Part shown: piece after piece, positions 55,201 through 63,133 of the stretch
Numbering within the stretch: the first letter of the stretch is position 1
Layout of the letters: the number at the start of each line of letters is the position of its first letter
From: DASWIG01 sp036397835
GTDB taxonomy: Bacteria > Acidobacteriota > Thermoanaerobaculia > Multivoradales > J023
DNA: 64,000 bases
Assembly: GCA_036397835.1 (NCBI GenBank)
Contig: DASWIG010000188.1
Coordinates: 36,930-100,929 of the forward strand
Direction: 5' to 3'
Position numbers and translations under genes: made by a program
The notes under the pieces: generated by a model
What the model saw: the letters and a program-made list of their open reading frames with translations, nothing else
The model's database searches: none
Told to the model about the DNA's origin: nothing

Positions 55201-58200
55201 GGCGGCAGCGGCGAGGGCTCGCCCGCCGCCATGGCCCGATACAGAGCGCCGAGCTCGCGCCAGAACACCGCGATCGAAGCGCCGTCGACGACCGCGTGGT
55301 GGAACGTGAGGACGACGGTGTGCTCCCGCTCGCCGGAGGTGAGGATCAGCACCCGCCACAAGGGACCCGTGCTGAGGTCGAACGCCGTGGCCGCTTCGCG
55401 CCCCGCAAGCCGCTGCCGAACGCGCGCGCGGCGGCCGGCCGGCAAGCCGCCGAGGTCGACTCGCGCCGGGGTGAGCCGCGCCGGCGGCGCCACCGCCTGG
55501 ACCGGGCCTTCGCCGACGACGGGCAGCGACGAGAGCAGCACCTCGTGGCGCGCGGCGATCTCGGCGAGGCAGGCCTCCAGGACGTCGAGACGCAACCGGC
55601 CCCGGCACTCGAGGGCCATGGGCACGTTGTACGCCGCCGACCGCGGATCGAGCCGGTCCAGGAACCACAAGCGTTCCTGCCCGAAGGACAGGGGAATCCG
55701 GCCGTCGGCCGGACGCGGCGCCGGGGTGATCGGCGGCGGCAAAGCGGCGCCGCGGGACGCCTCCACGAGGGCCGCCATCTCGCCCAGCCGCGGGTGCTCG
55801 AAGACCTCGCGCAGCTCCAGCCTCGCCTCCAGGGCGTCGCGCACCCGCGACACCAGCCGGGCGGCAGGCAACGACGACCCTCCGAGCTCGAAGAAGCTCT
55901 CTTCGGCGCCCGGGTCCACCCCGCCGAGCAACTCGCTCCAGATGCCGGCCAGGATCTCCTCCGTCGGCGTCCGCGGCCGGCGCGGCGCCCGCCCGCCGTC
56001 GGCGCCGGGCTCAGGCAGGGCGCGCCGATCGAGCTTGCCGTGCGCCGTCAACGGCAGCTCCGCCAGCACGGCCCAGGCCGCCGGGACCATGTATGAAGGC
56101 AGTCGCTTCTCGAGGGCCCGGCGCACCTCGACGATCCCGGCGAAGGGCTGGCGGGCCGGCACGATCCAGGCCACGAGACGCGGCGCCAGCCCGTCCGGGC
56201 CGCGGACGTCCACGACCGTCTCCGCGACCTCCGGGTGCGCGCGCAGGACCGTCTCGACCTCGCCCGCCTCGACGCGGAACCCCCGCACCTTGAGCTGGCG
56301 GTCGCCGCGCCCCAGGAACTCGATCTCGCCGTCGCCGCGCAGCCGCGCGCGGTCGCCACTGCGGTAGAGCCGACCGCCGGCGCCGCTCCAGGGATCGGGA
56401 CGGAAACGGTCCGCCGTCAGCGCGGGCCCGTGCAGGTAACCCCGCGCCAGACCGCCGCCGCCGATCCTGAGCTCTCCCGGCACGCCCGGCGGCGCGAGCT
56501 CATCGTGGGCGTCGACCACGCGGATCTCGAAGTTGGCGATCGGCCGCCCGAGGGTGGGGGGCGGGCCGCCCGCGCCGTCGCGTCCCGCGGCGGGCACTTC
56601 GCCGGCGCTCGCCACCACGGTCGACTCGGTCGGGCCGTAGTGGTTGACGAGACGGCAGCGCCAAGAGGCCGGAGGCCGCACGCGCAATCGGTCGCCGCCC
56701 GTCAGCAAGAGACGCAAGGCGCCGCCAGGCTCCGGCAGGGCGAGACAGGCCTCCATGAGCGGCGTCGGCAGGAACCCGACCGTGATCCTCTCGCGCTCCA
56801 TCCAGCCGGTCAGCCGCGCCGGGTCCAGCCGCGCCGCCGCGTCGCACAGGCACAGGCACGCCCCCGCCGTCAACGCCGTCCATACGTCCCATACCGTGGC
56901 GTCGAACCCCGGCGCCGCCACCTGCGCGACCCGATCCGCCCCGGCGAGGTCGTAGGCGCCGTGGTGCCAGTCGGCCAGGTTCGCCAGCGACGCGTGGGAG
57001 ATCGCCACTCCCTTGGGCCGCCCCGTCGAGCCCGAGGTGTAGATCACGTAGGCCAGACGGCGGTCGGCCTTCTCCTCCCCACGGGCGGCGGGCGCCGCCC
57101 GGCCGCGGCTCGGCGTCCCGTCGTCGATCGCCACGATGCGGGCCGGCGCCAGCGCGTGTCGCCGCGCCGGAGGCGGGTCGCCGACCAGCGCGAGCGGCCG
57201 GGCGTCGGTCAACGTGAGCTTCACCCGTTCGATCGGATACTCGGGATCGATCGGCAGGTAGGCGCCTCCCGCCTCGAGAACCCCCAGGAGCGCCGCCACC
57301 ATCCACGGCGAGCGCTCGAGGCAGACCGCCACCACGCCGTCGGGGCCGACCCCGAGAGCCCGGAGCCGGCTCGCCAGAGCGCTCGCCCGCGCCTCCAGCT
57401 CGCCGTAGGTCACGGCCTCGCCCGCGGCGGTGACCGCCACGGCGTCCGGCCGGCGGCGGGCTTGCCGCCGCACCCGGGCTTGAACCGGTGCCGAGACCGA
57501 CGGATGCCGGGTGTCGTTCCACTCCCGCAGGAGCTGGCCGCGCTGGGCGGCGTCGAGCAGCGGCAGCTCGGCCAGGGCGAGACCGGGGTCCGCCAGCGCC
57601 GCGTCCATGAGGACGGCGAGCTGCCGGGCGCACCGCTGCGCCGAGGCGGCGTCGAAGAGCTCGGTCGAGTATTGCAGCACGGCGCGAACCTCGCCGCCCG
57701 ACTCGGCCGCCAGCAGCGAGAGGTCGAACGGCACGGCGCGGGTTCCGAGGGCGAGCGACTCGAACCTCAGCGGGCCCAGGCGAAAGCCGACCCCCGGCGC
57801 CCCGAGGGCCAGAGCTCCCGCCGCCGGATCGCCCGTCCGCGGCGGCCGCTGGAGGGCGAAGACGGCCCGATAGCGTGGCGCGCCCTCGCCGGCGTCCGGT
57901 CCGCTCAACAGGGAAAGAGGGTACTCCTGATGGTCCCAGGCCGCGGCGACGCCCCGCCCCACCCGCCCCAACGCCTCGATCAGCGAGGGTCGGCCCGCCA
58001 GGTCGGTGCGCAGCGCGAGCATCCGGACCAGGTATCCCACCACCGACTCAAGCCCGGCCCGCGACCGGCCGGCGGCCGGGGAGCCGACGACCACGTCGTC
58101 CTGGCCGCCGCGGCGGTAGAGCAACGCCTTGAACAACGTGAGCAGCGTGACGAAGGTCCCCGCGCGGTGTCGCCGCGCCACCTGGAAGAGCCGTTCGCTG

Positions 58201-61007
58201 CGCGCCGGCCCCAGGGCCACCGGCAAGGCGGCGCCGGCGTAAGTCCGAGCCGCCGCCGGCGGCCGGTCGGCGGCGAGCTCGAGGGGCTCCGGAGCCGGCT
58301 CGAGGCGTTCGCGCCAGTAACGCTCGAGGCGGCGCCCCTCCTCGCTCGCCACCAGCCGCCGCTGATCCTCCACGAACGCGGCGTGGCTGGTCTCGGGCCC
58401 ACGTCGCCGCCCGGCGGCGCCGGGCCTCGATCGGGCCGGGGCGCCGCCGGTTTCCTCCTGGTAGAGCTCGCCGAGCTCCACCGCGACCCGCGAGAGCGAC
58501 CAGAGGTCGGCAACCAGGTGGTGGACCACCCAGACGATACGGTATTCCCGCTCGCCTAGCCGCAGCACCGCCACCCGCAACAGGGGGCCCGCGGCAAGGT
58601 CGAAGGGCCGATCGGCCGCCTCCCGCAGCGACTCCGTCACGCGCTCACCGCTCCAGGACGACGCGTCGCGGCAGGAGAAGTCGACCGCCGAGCGCGCCTC
58701 GAGACGCTGGCGCGGCCCCTCGCCGGTCTCGTGGAACGTGGTCCGCCAGGAGTCGTGCCGCCGGGTCAGGCGCGTCAGGGCCCGCTCCAGCGCCCCGACG
58801 TCGAGCGCCCCGTCGAGCCGCGCCGCGACCACGACGTGGTAGACCGGCGACGCCGGCGCCAGGCGCTGGGCCAGCCACAGCTCCTGCTGACCCCAACTGA
58901 GCGGCATCTCGCTTCCGGGCGCGGGTGGCGCATCCGACAGCGGCGGCCGGGCGGGCCCTTCGCGATCGAGCGCCGACGCCATCCGCCGGGCGAGCTCTCC
59001 CAGGCCGAGCTCCGCGACCTCCGTGAACGAGGGGGCGACGCCGAAGGCTTCCTCCAGGGAGGCTCGGAGCTCGACGGCGTTGAGCGAGTCCAGCCCCATG
59101 CCCGCCAGGGGGATCTCGGCGTCGAGCCGCGACGCGGAGACGCCCAGGATCGCCGCGGCCCGGCGCTTCAATCCCTCTTCGAGCACCGTGCGGCGGGCCG
59201 GGAGCGCGAGCGCGCGCAGCGCCTCGGCCGTCCACGCCGCGTCCTCGCCCGCCTCGCCCCAGGGCTCGCCGCGCGCGAGGCCGTCGATGGCGGCCAACCG
59301 GCTGCAGCCGACGACGTCCATCTGGCCGGCGCGATAGAGGTCGCGGGTCTTGCGGCGCTGGACCTTCCCGCTCGAGGTCCGGGGCAGGGCGCCGGCACGG
59401 ATGAACGCGACCTCGTCGAGCGCCAACTCGTGATCGTCCATCACGGCCCGGCGCATCCCCGCGGCGGCCTCCTCGAGATCCACATTGTCCTTCTCGCCGT
59501 GCTCCAGCTCCTGGACCAGCACGAGCCGCTCGCCGTTCGGCGCCTCGATCGAGAACGCGGCTCCGCCTCCCGGCCGGGCCGCCGAATGGCCGCGCTCGGC
59601 GCTCGCTTCCAGGTCCTGCGGGTGATGGTTGCGCCCGCGCACGATCACGAGGTCCTTGAGGCGCCCGGCGACGAAGAGCTCGCCGTCCTTGATGAAGCCC
59701 AGGTCTCCGGTCCTCAGGAACGGCTCCGTGCGGGCGTCGTCCACCAGCCGGGCGCCGAAATCGCTCGCGGTCTCGGCGGGCCGGCTCCAGTAGCCCCGGG
59801 CCGTGCTCGGACCGCGGATCCAAATCTCGCCGACCCGGTCCGGGCCGCACGGCGCGCAGGTTCGCGGATCCACGATGACCGCCTCCTGGCCGGCCGGCAG
59901 CCGGCCGCAGCCCACCAGCCGGCGACGGTGCCCCTCGGCGGCCTCGCACACCCGGTCCTCTTCCAGCGCCCTGGCGTCGAAGGCCGCCAGGGCCGGCCTT
60001 GCCGCGCCGCCGCCGCTGACCAGCAGGGTCGATTCAGCCAGCCCGTAGCAGGGGAGAAACGCCTCGCGCCGGAAGCCGCAGGGAGCGAAGGTCTCGGCGA
60101 ACCGTTCCAAGGTGTCGGCGCGGACCGGCTCGGCGCCGTTGAACGCCACGTCCCAGGAGGAGAGATCGAGCCGCTCGAGCTCGGCGGGCCGCGCCTTGCG
60201 GCACAGGAGGTCGTAGGCGAAATTGGGGCCGCCGCTGGTCGTGCCCCGAAAGCGGGAGATGGCTTCGAGCCACCGGATTGGCCGCTGCAGGAAGGCCGCG
60301 GGAGACATGAGAACGCAAGGCACGCCGAGGTAGAGCGGCTGGAGCACGCAGCCGATGAGCCCCATGTCGTGGAAGAGGGGAAGCCAACTGACTACGCGCG
60401 TGTGCTCCGAATGGCCGAACGCCTCCCGGATCATGCGCTGGTTCTCGATCAGGTTCCGATGGCTCACCATCACGCCCTTGGGAGCTGCCGTGGACGCCGA
60501 GGTGTACTGGAGGAACGCCAAGTTCTCCCCCTTCACCCCCGGATCGCGCCAGGCGGCGGCGTCGCCGGCCTCGACTGCGCCCGTGTCGATCCACGTGGCC
60601 TGGGCCAGCTCAGGGATCCAGCGAAGGAGCGCCTCCCGGCGGCCCAGGATAGCGGCGTTGGTCAGCACGAGCCGGGGTGAGCAATCGCGCACGATCGAGA
60701 TCAGGCGCGTCGGCTCGCGCCGTGGAGCGGGAGGGTACGACGGCACGGCGACCGCCCGCGCGTAGGTGCAACCCAGGAAGGCCGCGATGAACTCCAGCCC
60801 GGACGGATAGAGGAGCAGGGCGCGCTCGCCCGCGCCGCGGGCGTCCCGCAAACGGACGGCGATCGACCGCGCGAGCTGGTCCAATCGGCCATAGCTCAGC
60901 CTCGCGGACTCCGTCTCGCCGTCGGCCAGAAATACGTAGGCGAGCGCCTCCTCACGGTCCTTCGTCCGGGATCGTAGAAGGTCGACTGTCGTCGCGAGGC
61001 CGCCCAT
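49284..61007 (-). CDS. NRPS loading protein: FAAL-ACP / C-A-PCP / C-A-PCP / C-A-PCP
   Basis: A 3907-residue initiating synthetase. ATG 61007 (MGGLATTVDLL) has AGGGG 5 nt upstream; the frame is open to 62129 but that part is antisense to the M16 peptidase. Domains by residue: fatty acyl-AMP ligase (about 10-585; TSASTAAPKGVMVSH, WLPLFHDMGLIG, FLRTGDLGFIKDGELFVAGR, VRGRNHHPQDLE); ACP with Ser641 in GMGLDSLN; C (HHLVADL, His829); A1, code DAWFLGHVVK, close to the Leu code DAWFLGNVVK; PCP (near 1711, LGGSS); C (HHAVVDG, His1903); A2, code DAENMGAVTK, unassigned; PCP (near 2766); C (HHIVADG, His2955); A3, same Leu-like code as A1; PCP (near 3815). The FAAL activates a free fatty acid as acyl-AMP without CoA and loads the ACP, so the product should be N-acylated. 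It is the first gene of the leftward operon. Confidence 0.97.
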   Translation of the reverse strand: MGGLATTVDLLRSRTKDREEALAYVFLADGETESARLSYGRLDQLARSIAVRLRDARGAGERALLLYPSGLEFIAAFLGCTYARAVAVPSYPPAPRREPTRLISIVRDCSPRLVLTNAAILGRREALLRWIPELAQATWIDTGAVEAGDAAAWRDPGVKGENLAFLQYTSASTAAPKGVMVSHRNLIENQRMIREAFGHSEHTRVVSWLPLFHDMGLIGCVLQPLYLGVPCVLMSPAAFLQRPIRWLEAISRFRGTTSGGPNFAYDLLCRKARPAELERLDLSSWDVAFNGAEPVRADTLERFAETFAPCGFRREAFLPCYGLAESTLLVSGGGAARPALAAFDARALEEDRVCEAAEGHRRRLVGCGRLPAGQEAVIVDPRTCAPCGPDRVGEIWIRGPSTARGYWSRPAETASDFGARLVDDARTEPFLRTGDLGFIKDGELFVAGRLKDLVIVRGRNHHPQDLEASAERGHSAARPGGGAAFSIEAPNGERLVLVQELEHGEKDNVDLEEAAAGMRRAVMDDHELALDEVAFIRAGALPRTSSGKVQRRKTRDLYRAGQMDVVGCSRLAAIDGLARGEPWGEAGEDAAWTAEALRALALPARRTVLEEGLKRRAAAILGVSASRLDAEIPLAGMGLDSLNAVELRASLEEAFGVAPSFTEVAELGLGELARRMASALDREGPARPPLSDAPPAPGSEMPLSWGQQELWLAQRLAPASPVYHVVVAARLDGALDVGALERALTRLTRRHDSWRTTFHETGEGPRQRLEARSAVDFSCRDASSWSGERVTESLREAADRPFDLAAGPLLRVAVLRLGEREYRIVWVVHHLVADLWSLSRVAVELGELYQEETGGAPARSRPGAAGRRRGPETSHAAFVEDQRRLVASEEGRRLERYWRERLEPAPEPLELAADRPPAAARTYAGAALPVALGPARSERLFQVARRHRAGTFVTLLTLFKALLYRRGGQDDVVVGSPAAGRSRAGLESVVGYLVRMLALRTDLAGRPSLIEALGRVGRGVAAAWDHQEYPLSLLSGPDAGEGAPRYRAVFALQRPPRTGDPAAGALALGAPGVGFRLGPLRFESLALGTRAVPFDLSLLAAESGGEVRAVLQYSTELFDAASAQRCARQLAVLMDAALADPGLALAELPLLDAAQRGQLLREWNDTRHPSVSAPVQARVRRQARRRPDAVAVTAAGEAVTYGELEARASALASRLRALGVGPDGVVAVCLERSPWMVAALLGVLEAGGAYLPIDPEYPIERVKLTLTDARPLALVGDPPPARRHALAPARIVAIDDGTPSRGRAAPAARGEEKADRRLAYVIYTSGSTGRPKGVAISHASLANLADWHHGAYDLAGADRVAQVAAPGFDATVWDVWTALTAGACLCLCDAAARLDPARLTGWMERERITVGFLPTPLMEACLALPEPGGALRLLLTGGDRLRVRPPASWRCRLVNHYGPTESTVVASAGEVPAAGRDGAGGPPPTLGRPIANFEIRVVDAHDELAPPGVPGELRIGGGGLARGYLHGPALTADRFRPDPWSGAGGRLYRSGDRARLRGDGEIEFLGRGDRQLKVRGFRVEAGEVETVLRAHPEVAETVVDVRGPDGLAPRLVAWIVPARQPFAGIVEVRRALEKRLPSYMVPAAWAVLAELPLTAHGKLDRRALPEPGADGGRAPRRPRTPTEEILAGIWSELLGGVDPGAEESFFELGGSSLPAARLVSRVRDALEARLELREVFEHPRLGEMAALVEASRGAALPPPITPAPRPADGRIPLSFGQERLWFLDRLDPRSAAYNVPMALECRGRLRLDVLEACLAEIAARHEVLLSSLPVVGEGPVQAVAPPARLTPARVDLGGLPAGRRARVRQRLAGREAATAFDLSTGPLWRVLILTSGEREHTVVLTFHHAVVDGASIAVFWRELGALYRAMAAGEPSPLPPLPLRYADYALWQRRRYAEDGALGLEYWRRQLEGAPETLELPVDRPFVSAASARGASLPLSSPAELTSALELLGRRSGATLFMVLLAAFASLLARWSRQRDLVVGSPVAGRGRVELEGLIGLFVNTVALRVEVAQAWRFTELLARVRRTALGAYEHGETPFSKVVEELRPQRSRGRSPLFQVLLALDEAPPAPPELPELDLLVWKPRRGASQLDLTLSLARGEAALEGEIEYRRDLFDHTTVRRLRAHFLRLLAEVTADPGRRLGELALLSGGERRQVLDWSGWAAPDEPAGASPVHERIALQAGLRPDAVAVESQGAAWSHAGLDVWASRLARRLAGLGVGPEVRVGLELERSPAMIAALLAVQKAGAVFVVLDPSYPPYRLALLREDARPAVVVDRDWVQAGRHDASSPASLASPRDPGHLAYVLYTSGSTGRPKGVCVSYGALARHCRAIGRSWELEAGDRVLQFAAPGFDAALEQILPTLACGATLVLRGDELEESRQFLRSAATLRLTVANLPTAYFEQLASDPEPEPAALALRLVMAGGEALAPEAVRRWRRRHPAVRLANAYGPTEGVVTAAVWDVEVGGIPAAGATPIGRPTSGRRLYVAERSGELAPAAVTGELRLAGPILARGYLGLPGHTAASFVPDAVSGVPGGRLYCTGDLVRWLPGGVLQYLGRSDRQVQIRGFRVEPGEVEAAVAAHPEVAAAVVVPSVRPGGESCLVAYVTPAGEPPPGGAKGAARGLWPRRLAEHLRGRLPAYMAPAAWVVLDALPRTVHGKVDLAALPAPHFDLEPKGRAETPDEQLLAAIWAQALGLEEVGADDDFFLLGGHSLLATQVAARARRAFGVELPVSKVFEAHTVRALARELRALRRPVETAPIEPGGGDEAPLSPAQQRLWFLDRLDPGTPAYNVAGALGFHGELDPDALAAALGHVMSRQEALRTHFAEGEGGPVQRVAPWRPPAVATVDLRRLPAGRRQGEARRLGSREARRPFDLTTAPLLRLTLLRRAAAEHVGILTIHHIVADGWSLTRVLPGELLAAYRACRAGEAPRWEPLRVRYADYARWLAAGPGGAAAEDLAWWRRRLAGAPGRLELPLDRPRPRALTPRGGLLSRPLAAPLARAAESWGRSASLSPFLVYLTAFGALLSRLTHQRDLLIGFPAAGRESVDLEPLVGMFVNPLVLRLEIAPGDGLGALARTVRGSFLESYDRGRLPFERLLEGLRPERGLDAAPLFQVMFATLDTVRRFTEGGLEVSVEPIDNGTAKFELDLTVERDTASDVARWEYSTDLFDATTVRRFADGFAAILAAGLAAPERPLHELGLLGGIAGRQLLVEWNDVARSFSGAAGVGDLVLRRAARQPDAAAVVSTRATLTYGELTRRGAELARRLRSLGVGPERRVGVCLERSAAQVVALLGTWLAGGAYMPIDPRYPDARIVFMVRDAGLTAVVTDKSLARRLPARAPVVLIDPSGPVPFADAEGSAAGVENPDQLAYVIYTSGSTGHPKGVAVTHRTLHNLIGWHLETYGLTAGDRVGQVAGAGFDASVWDVWTALAAGAALCLADEVTRVDAERLNAWLAGRAITVAFLPTPLLEACLDQRAAGGGALRYLLTGGDRLRRFRTPALACALVNHYGPAEATVVASAGPVPVSPARRRAPPSIGRPIANVWLEAVDARGAPVPRGVTGELRIGGGGVARCYLGRPGLTAERFVPAPRGGAGDRLYVTGDLVRHRHDGELEFLGRRDHQVQIRGLRVEPGEIERALLAHPAVGEAAVVLRRDAAGEGRLAAYVAPVPGGDGLDVAVLRGELGRQLPAPMVPTLWVEMAALPKDAHGKLDRGALPPPGEPSRRPAPRTPREREVARIWSEILGVESIGPEDDFFELGGHSLQATRLLSRVRDELAVEVDLRRFFEAPRLGALSELIDRQRASGTAAAPLSKPKIRRLGRGRSDLDQMLDRVREVSAGAVSHDRPGSLGSTR

Positions 61008-61081
61008 AGACTCCCCTCTTTGGCCTCGAAGCCACCCTTCGGGTGCCTCGACCGCCGCCATCGTCCGACTGCTGAGGAGGC

Positions 61082-61110
61082 AAGGTAGCACGTCGGCGAC
61101 GGATTGTCGA
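61082..61110 (-). promoter_or_regulatory. Candidate sigma-70-type promoter of the lipopeptide operon
   Basis: On the minus strand TCGACA (61110-61105, five of six to TTGACA) is followed after 17 nt by TACCTT (61087-61082, three of six to TATAAT). This would give a leader of roughly 70 nt before ATG 61007, including a small CACCC-GAA-GGGTG hairpin at 61033-61045. The -10 match is weak, and the host's promoter consensus is unknown. Confidence 0.3.
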
Positions 61111-61193
61111 GAGACCCCCGAGCGCCTGCGCCTTGCCTCGCCAGACTTCCAACGGCGTGGCGCAAGCGGGAGTCGCGCCCACGACGTCCCGCC

Positions 61194-62230
61194 ATAAGCA
61201 CCTATCCGCGATTCCACACCCTCCTCGCGCTCCTCCTGGCCGGCTCGCTGGCGGCCGGCTGTGCCACCGTCGACCGCGCCACGATCGACGATAAACCCGC
61301 CGTCCGCGACGAGCCCGCCGAGACGGGCGAGCCCACGGAGACGAAAGTCAGCGCCGTCGCGCCCGACGCCGCTCCGGACTCCTCCTACCTCGACGAAGCG
61401 CCGCTCGACGCGTCCCTGCCCCTGGCGCCGGACCTCGTCAAGGGCGAGCTCGACAACGGGTTGACCTACTACGTGCGCACCAACCGCCGTCCCGAGAAGC
61501 GGGCCGAGCTGCGCCTCTTCGTGCGCGCCGGCTCGCTCCAGGAGGACGACGACCAGCAGGGCCTCGCCCACTTCGTGGAGCACATGGCCTTCAACGGCAC
61601 CGCGCGCTTCGAGAAGCAGGAGATCGTCGACTACCTCGAATCGATCGGCATGCGTTTCGGTCCCGACATCAACGCCTACACCAGCTTCGACGAGACCGTG
61701 TACATGCTTACGGTGCCCACCGACGACGACGAGATCCTCGGCCGCGCCTTCGACATCCTCAAGGACTGGGCCCACGGCATCGCCTTCGAGGACGAGGAGA
61801 TCGACAAGGAGCGCGGCGTGGTCGTGGAGGAATGGCGTCTCGGCCGCGGCGCCGCCGCGCGCATCCGCGACCAACTGTTCCCCATCCTCTTCAAGGGCTC
61901 GCGCTACGCCGAGCGGCTGCCGATCGGCGAGAAGGAGATCCTCGAGAACGCGCCGTACGACGCGTTCAAGCGCTTCTACCGCGACTGGTACCGCCCCGAC
62001 CTGATGGCGGTCGTGGCCGTGGGCGACTTCGACCCCGGACGCGTGGAAGAGCTGATCCACGAGCACTTCAGCGGCCTCGAAGGGCCGCCGGAGCCGCGCC
62101 CGCGCGAGATCTACCCGGTGCCCGGCCACGAAGAGACCCTGTGGAGCTTCACCACCGATCCCGAGATCCCAACACCACGGTCTCGGTGTTCTACAAGCTG
62201 CCGCTGCCCGGCGAGGGCCGGCGCAGCAGG
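61194..62230 (+). pseudogene. M16-family zinc peptidase lipoprotein, truncated and frameshifted
   Basis: The N-terminal third of a periplasmic M16 (insulinase/pitrilysin) metallopeptidase. A lipoprotein signal HTLLALLLAGSLAAGC precedes the catalytic HFVEHMAFNG (HxxEH zinc motif), then FGPDINAYTSFDETVYML, DKERGVVVEEWR (third zinc-ligand region) and FYRDWYRPDLMAVVAVGDFD. No good start is present: the only in-frame candidate upstream is TTG 61104 without a clear Shine-Dalgarno, and the codon before the signal peptide is ATA. One C is missing in the CCC run at 62168-62170; the other frame continues NTTVSVFYKLPLPGEGRR. Homology then stops near 62230, while family members run to about 900 residues. 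The gene is divergent from the NRPS operon and marks its right border. A sequencing error could explain the frameshift but not the truncation. Confidence 0.8.
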
Positions 62231-62267
62231 CTTTTGTGGGACGAACCCCCAGCTAGTAACCAAAAGG

Positions 62268-62332
62268 CGTGGCTCCGCCACGACGATTTTTCATAAGGGG
62301 CGGCTGCGCCGCCCGGCGGCGGCACGCCGCCG
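62268..62332. repeat. Three adjacent GC hairpins, the first terminator-like
   Basis: CGTGGC-TCC-GCCACG (62268-62282) is followed by a T5 run (62287-62291), which looks like a short intrinsic terminator on the plus strand. Next comes GGGCGGC-TGC-GCCGCCC (62298-62314), then CGGCGGC-AC-GCCGCCG (62317-62332). They begin just after M16 homology ends. Confidence 0.6.
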
Positions 62333-62614
62333 CGAGGTAACCAGATCGGGAGCCTGGCGGAGAAAGGCAAAGAGGCCTCGCGCCGCCCGCTCGCCCGAGC
62401 TGCGAGCGAGGGCGTGTGGGCGGCGCGAGGGTGATCGAAGAGCCGGAGCATGGCGCCGCGAGCTCCGGCACGGTGGAGCGCGCCGGCGCCGCGGCGGTGA
62501 TCGGAGGATCGGAACGCGGGGATGAAGCAGGAGAAAGATCTGTGATGAGACCTTGAGCGTAGCGAGAGGCCCGGACAGTCTTCGCGATTCTGTCGAGGGG
62601 CCGAAGGCCCCTTC
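62333..62614. other. Non-coding stretch with further inverted repeats
   Basis: No credible gene is seen here. A 12-bp inverted repeat CTCGCGCCGCCC (62377-62388) / GGGCGGCGCGAG (62418-62429) and an 8-bp repeat GCCGGAGC (62442-62449) / GCTCCGGC (62462-62469) are present. GTGATCGAAG near 62431 and GTGATCGGAG near 62498 are similar short words. Function unknown. Confidence 0.5.
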
Positions 62615-62856
62615 TTACTTCCGGAGAACCGGGAGGAGGCAGTCGCGAGGTGAGTCGCCGAACCAACGCTTGCCGTCCTTCGGGAAGTCCCAGGGTGAGC
62701 CGAACTGCCTGCGGTGAGGCAGCAGCTCCCAGGCGCCCGTCCGCAGGGTCCGATGGATTGCGGTCCGCAGCGGCGGGAAGCGAGCCGCTTGCCGGGCTTG
62801 TCGGAGGGGGCCTTGGTGAGGCCGGCGATCGGATGACGACGGAATGAACGTGCCAT
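62615..62856 (-). pseudogene. Small conserved hypothetical gene, frameshifted
   Basis: ATG 62856 has AGGAGG 8 nt upstream and starts MARSFRRHPIAGLTKAPSD, then KPGKRLASR. After about residue 27 the reading must change frame to continue LRTAIHRTLRTGAWELLPHR, FGSPWDFPKDGKRWF and end PVLRK at 62615. Together the pieces match my memory of a family of short hypothetical proteins with a basic N-terminus (pattern R-x-x-x-I-x-G-x-T-x-A) and a W-x-F-x-KDGK-x-W/YF ending. One net base change separates the frames, so this is a broken copy or a sequencing error. Function unknown. Confidence 0.55.
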
Positions 62857-63133
62857 GGGGTTGTCCTCCTGATTGAGTTGGGAAGGATCGAGGTAACCGT
62901 TCCTGATGCGGACGAGAAGGATCGGGACGCTCGACCCGCGCAAGGTGTCGCGCGGCGACTGGAGGCACGTCCGGAAACTTGGCGGGGCGAGCGTCTTGAG
63001 CCAGAGTCCAAGCAGTCGAGGGACGGTTCCCCGATCCGAGCAATGCAAGCGGGAGGACAACTGCAAGGCACGGTCCGGTGAGAGACAGGGGCCGCCGGCC
63101 TCACCAAGGGCCCCCTCCGGCAGGCCCGGTCTC
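62793..63133. repeat. Imperfect inverted repeat: two divergent copies of a small-gene start
   Basis: The left arm (about 62793-62906, minus orientation) contains the Shine-Dalgarno, start and first codons of the small gene. The right arm (about 63010-63133, plus orientation) repeats it imperfectly. Shared blocks are ACGGTT, CGATCC, GGAGGACAA, GGCACG, GCCGGCCTCACCAAGG and CCCCCTCCG followed by a CAAGCCCGG/CAGGCCCGG segment. In the right arm the ATG has become AAG, so that copy is dead. About 100 bp of unrelated sequence lie between the arms. Confidence 0.7.

Noticed and set aside
61008..62129. In-frame N-terminal extension of the FAAL synthetase
   Set aside because: It is antisense to the clearly coding M16 peptidase, has no domain features, and the ATG at 61007 with AGGGG matches the FAAL N-terminus.
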